A DNA stretch of 35,301 nucleotides from Chlorobium sp. (GTDB lineage: Bacteria > Bacteroidota > Chlorobiia > Chlorobiales > Chlorobiaceae): assembly GCA_028277225.1 (NCBI GenBank), contig JANQHB010000005.1, forward strand, positions 55,001-90,301. The letters run 5' to 3'. Made by a program: the position numbers and the translations under genes. The notes beneath the pieces are model-generated. The model was not told where the DNA came from, searched no databases, and was given only the letters and a program-made list of their open reading frames with translations. Below, in pieces: positions 32,888 through 35,301 of this stretch. Position 1 is the stretch's first letter. The number at the start of each line of letters is the position of its first letter.

Positions 32888-33339
32888 ATTGCGTCACCTC
32901 GTTTGAATCGGTCGATGGGCGAGAGAGCGGGACTCGAGTCAAGGGTTTCGAGTCGTCATCGCCTCCCTTGACCTATAAGGTAGTTCCTGAGCGATAAACT
33001 AGGAAATTCGAATTCACCGCAGCTTGCATCGACCCAGGTCGATAGAGGCAGCGCAAGACGAAGGCGATTGCCGGAAACGCTCGTATCAGATGGCGACGGA
33101 TTGAGGCTCGCCTTCAAGGGAGCGCCAGCAGGCACATCGCCGGGCGATGTGACTGCTGGCGCGACAGGGAAAGCGGTTTCAGGACAAGCCAGGTGGTGTG
33201 GCGTTGGCGAAGATCGCCTCAGCTGCGCCCAGGCGATGCACAGCTCACCTGGGCCGGCGGCCAATCTGGAGGCTTGGCGGGTTGCATCGAACGGGAAACG
33301 ATCAGCTCACCTGTCCCGAATCGATGCGACGAGGCCACG
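32888..33339. other. intergenic region between bicA-like and RuBisCO-like genes
   Basis: This region carries the control sequences of the RuBisCO-like gene and a long hairpin at 33122-33162. A symmetrical pair TTCCT and AGGAA (about 32984-33005) is visible but short. Open frames across it on the plus strand run into the antisense of bicA, and their sequence has no protein character. Confidence 0.4.
33122..33162. repeat. 41-base REP-like hairpin
   Basis: GCGCCAGCAG (33122-33131) pairs with CTGCTGGCGC (33153-33162). After a single mismatch CACATCGC pairs with GCGATGTG (33133-33140 with 33144-33151), leaving a 3-base loop. It lies downstream of the minus-strand transporter gene. The absence of a T tract argues against an intrinsic terminator; a repetitive extragenic palindrome or an RNA-stabilising hairpin is more likely. 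Confidence 0.6.
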
Positions 33340-35031
33340 TCAGACCACGACGGACCGCTCCTCCGAGACTGGCTCCCGCGGCGCGGAGGCATCCAGCAGC
33401 GCCTCCGCCTGTACCAGCGCGGCCCGCCGATCGGTGAACAGCTGGTCCGCGGGGATGGCGGCCGTGACCCCTAACCGATCCAGCCGTGCCTTGACATCAC
33501 CCTCGGCCCCCACGATGAACACCGACCTCCCAGCCTGCAGATCCTCCAAGACCATCTTTTCCAATGCCAAGGCGGATGAGACTCCGAGCACGGGTACTTG
33601 CGTGAAATCCAGGATCAAGACCTGGTGCTCGGGCAACACGGCGTGCTGACGAGAGATGGCCTTGGCCAAGCCGAAGATCAGCGGACCACCCAGATAGAAG
33701 AGCAGGATTCGGCCGTTGGTTCGTTCCAGCACCTCCTGTTCATCGCGAGAAAGGTCGTCGGCACCGCTCGGATGCTTGATCGCCTTGACCGATTGACTCT
33801 GCAGCTTGCAGAGTCGCTCGATGGTGAGAAGGTTCGCCACGAAGACACCGATCGCCACCGCCGTGATGAGGTCGACGAAGACAGTCAGACCGATGACCCC
33901 GTACATGATCATGGCGGCCTTGAACGACACCCGGTGGGCACGCTTCAGGAAGGACCAGTCGATGATGTCGAGACCCACCTTGAGTGCGATCCCGGCCAGC
34001 ACTGCCATGGGGATGTGAGCGGTCAGTCCACCCGCCCAGAGCACCACGACCAGCAGGATGAGTGCACGGGTCAGGCCAGACAGGGCGGTGCGGCCACCGG
34101 TCTGAATATTGACGACCGTTCCCATGGTGGCGCCGGCCCCCGGGATACCACCAAAGAGCCCGGAGGCCAGGTTACCCATGCCCTGGCCGACCAACTCCTT
34201 GTCCGAGCTGTGCTCCTTGCGGGTGAGGCTTTCGGCGATGACCGAGGTGAGCAAGGCGTCGATGCCCCCCAGAACCGCGAGCACCAGCGCGTCGACGACC
34301 ATCAGCCGCCACTGCTCCGGGGTGAAGACCGGAAGCTGCAGCGAGGGAAGCCCAGCCGGGATCTCGCCGATGCGCCGGATATCCATCTGGCCTAAGACCA
34401 GGATGGAGACCAGGGTCCCTAACACCAGCGCAATCAATTGTGGCGGCATGAGTCTGCTCAGCCGCCGCGGAAAGACCAGGATCAAGGCAAGGGTGGACAA
34501 GGCGAGACCCGCCTCGGCCGGATCGATCGACGCGACGAGATCGGGCAGCGACTGGATCGTCCCAAGGACGCCGCCAGAGGGCGTCGCATGTCCGAGCATG
34601 GGTCCGATCTGCAGGATGATCAGGATGATACCGATTCCCGTCATGAAGCCCGAGATCACCGTGTAGGGCATCAGGGTGACGTATTTTCCGAGCTTGAGGG
34701 CGCCGAAGATCATCTGGAACACGCCCGCCATCATGACCACGGTGAAGGCCATGGCCATCCCCTGCTCCGGATTCGTCGCCATCAGGTTGGCGATCACAGC
34801 GGTCATGACGACCGTCATCGGCCCCGTCGGCTCCGAGATCAAGGTGGGCGTGCCACCGAAGAGGGCGGCGAATAAGCCGACCAGAACGGCGCCATAGAGC
34901 CCCGCGGCGGGTCCAGCCCCGGAGGCGACACCGAAGGCGAGGGCCATGGGCAGAGCGATGATCGCCGCCGTGACTCCGCCAAAGAGGTCGCCCCGCAGGT
35001 TGTCGAAACGTATTTCGTTGAGTATGCGCAT
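33340..35031 (-). CDS. bicA: SulP-family bicarbonate transporter with STAS domain (BicA-like)
   Basis: A 563-residue inner-membrane transporter (cyanobacterial BicA is of similar length). The N-terminal membrane domain has about 12-14 helices. It includes GDLFGGVTAAIIALPMALAF, FGGTPTLISEPTGPMTVVMT, YTVISGFMTGIGIILI, GGIDALLTSVIAESLTR and GIPGAGATMGTVVNIQTGGR. The C-terminal STAS domain contains ILDFTQVPVLGVSSALALE. From memory the sequence matches BicA, a Na+-dependent HCO3- carrier, much better than sulfate transporters. The ATG at 35031 (MRILNEIRFDNLRGD) is chosen because it lines up with the BicA N-terminus; the frame is open to 35190, with ATGs at 35058 and 35190 and no clear ribosome binding site. 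It fits inorganic-carbon uptake beside the RuBisCO-like and phosphoketolase genes. Confidence 0.88.
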   Translation of the reverse strand: MRILNEIRFDNLRGDLFGGVTAAIIALPMALAFGVASGAGPAAGLYGAVLVGLFAALFGGTPTLISEPTGPMTVVMTAVIANLMATNPEQGMAMAFTVVMMAGVFQMIFGALKLGKYVTLMPYTVISGFMTGIGIILIILQIGPMLGHATPSGGVLGTIQSLPDLVASIDPAEAGLALSTLALILVFPRRLSRLMPPQLIALVLGTLVSILVLGQMDIRRIGEIPAGLPSLQLPVFTPEQWRLMVVDALVLAVLGGIDALLTSVIAESLTRKEHSSDKELVGQGMGNLASGLFGGIPGAGATMGTVVNIQTGGRTALSGLTRALILLVVVLWAGGLTAHIPMAVLAGIALKVGLDIIDWSFLKRAHRVSFKAAMIMYGVIGLTVFVDLITAVAIGVFVANLLTIERLCKLQSQSVKAIKHPSGADDLSRDEQEVLERTNGRILLFYLGGPLIFGLAKAISRQHAVLPEHQVLILDFTQVPVLGVSSALALEKMVLEDLQAGRSVFIVGAEGDVKARLDRLGVTAAIPADQLFTDRRAALVQAEALLDASAPREPVSEERSVVV

Positions 35032-35211
35032 GGATTTCGGTACCAACTTATTTCCCATATAGGTATAGAGATAAAGGACCGACGCCCATCGATTCAAAGT
35101 GATAATTTTGATATTAACCATCGACAATGGTCGATATATCTCTATTCCGCTTGCCCAAGCCCGTCCTGATCCGAAAAAGGCTTGATCCATCGGCGACCGG
35201 GTCTTAGTAAT

Positions 35212-35300
35212 GATTCAGAAACAACCTATACACCGTAGGTTGGGCAAAGCGGAGCGTGCCCAACAAGGGCGGCTCAAGTTGCACCACTTGTTTCTGAATC
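35212..35300. mobile_element. MITE-like element with 13-bp terminal inverted repeats
   Basis: GATTCAGAAACAA (35212-35224) is the exact reverse complement of TTGTTTCTGAATC (35288-35300), giving an 89-bp unit with no coding capacity. Inside is the hairpin GTTGGGCA (35239-35246) / TGCCCAAC (35257-35264) within the string GTAGGTTGGGC...GCCCAACA, a very common intergenic repeat in gammaproteobacteria and cyanobacteria. The window ends one base after the right repeat, so target-site duplication cannot be judged. High copy number would explain why the assembly stops here. Confidence 0.6.
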
Positions 35301-35301
35301 G

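Noticed and set aside
33068..33649. 193-codon plus-strand frame
   Set aside because: It spans a long hairpin and then the antisense of the transporter's STAS domain; composition is Ala/Ser/Arg-rich as in G+C-driven shadow frames.
33598..34875. Long plus-strand frames inside the bicA-like gene
   Set aside because: They are antisense to a complete, clearly recognised transporter and have the His/Asp/Gln-rich look of complementary-strand translation.
33340..35031. Assignment as a sulfate transporter
   Set aside because: SulP proteins include sulfate carriers, but the N-terminal helices and ISEPTGPMTVVMTA region look specifically BicA-like; the carbon-metabolism neighbours agree.

Overview
The window looks like two genomes joined. 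From base 1 to the tRNA pair near 28.2 kb the DNA has moderate G+C and reads like a green sulfur bacterium (Chlorobiales). The tRNAs carry no encoded CCA, and the gene content is a CrtI-type oxidoreductase, a class II photolyase, RecD2, RNase R and a FISUMP lipoprotein. From about 28.28 kb to the end the sequence is visibly richer in G+C. Its genes are a DUF1566 protein, a DUF6489-type protein, a phosphoketolase, a RuBisCO-small-subunit-like protein and a BicA-type SulP transporter, and they read like a gammaproteobacterial autotroph such as a purple sulfur bacterium. The change falls at a tRNA-Gly whose 3' side has a terminator matching that of the neighbouring tRNA-Ser, while its 5' side has a sigma70-like promoter in the high-G+C DNA. 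The simplest reading is an assembly join through a near-universal tRNA-Gly; horizontal transfer is the alternative. The assignments are my inference from protein character, not from a search.

Layout of the left part. 1-4.8 kb: end of a membrane-anchored lipase-like hydrolase, an internally shortened SDR gene abutting a broken vapC toxin remnant, a small unknown protein, a FISUMP lipoprotein, a doubtful ORF and an outer-membrane beta-barrel. 5.1-7.7 kb: mscS, then an arsR-thioredoxin-permease operon with two copies of a likely ArsR operator. 7.8-13.6 kb: a GNAT enzyme, a CrtI-like oxidoreductase, an unusual anti-sigma-type ATPase/GNAT fusion, a DUF4282 protein and an SDR. 13.6-20 kb: an unknown membrane/coiled-coil protein followed closely by recD2, then rnr.

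The most striking locus is 20.2-26.6 kb, a divergent pair resembling the Vibrio cqsA/cqsS quorum-sensing genes. On the plus strand is a PLP-dependent alpha-hydroxyketone synthase (CqsA-like, with the TASLAK lysine at residue 236). On the minus strand is a membrane histidine kinase whose sensor half matches CqsS and which ends in two intact receiver domains. The kinase gene overlaps a class II photolyase gene by 4 bp, and 11 bp further on comes a CPA2 cation/proton antiporter, so sensing appears tied to DNA photorepair and ion homeostasis in one operon. Two copies of the palindrome AACAATTGTT lie in the shared promoter region. No LuxU, LuxO or LqsR homologue is in the window.

After cqsA come a class I glutamine amidotransferase, a rhodanese, a patch of small intergenic repeats and tRNA-Ser/tRNA-Gly. 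In the right part, phosphoketolase, the RuBisCO-small-subunit-like protein and the bicarbonate transporter suggest a carbon-fixation-associated cluster. The window ends inside a small element with 13-bp terminal inverted repeats, which would explain a contig break there.
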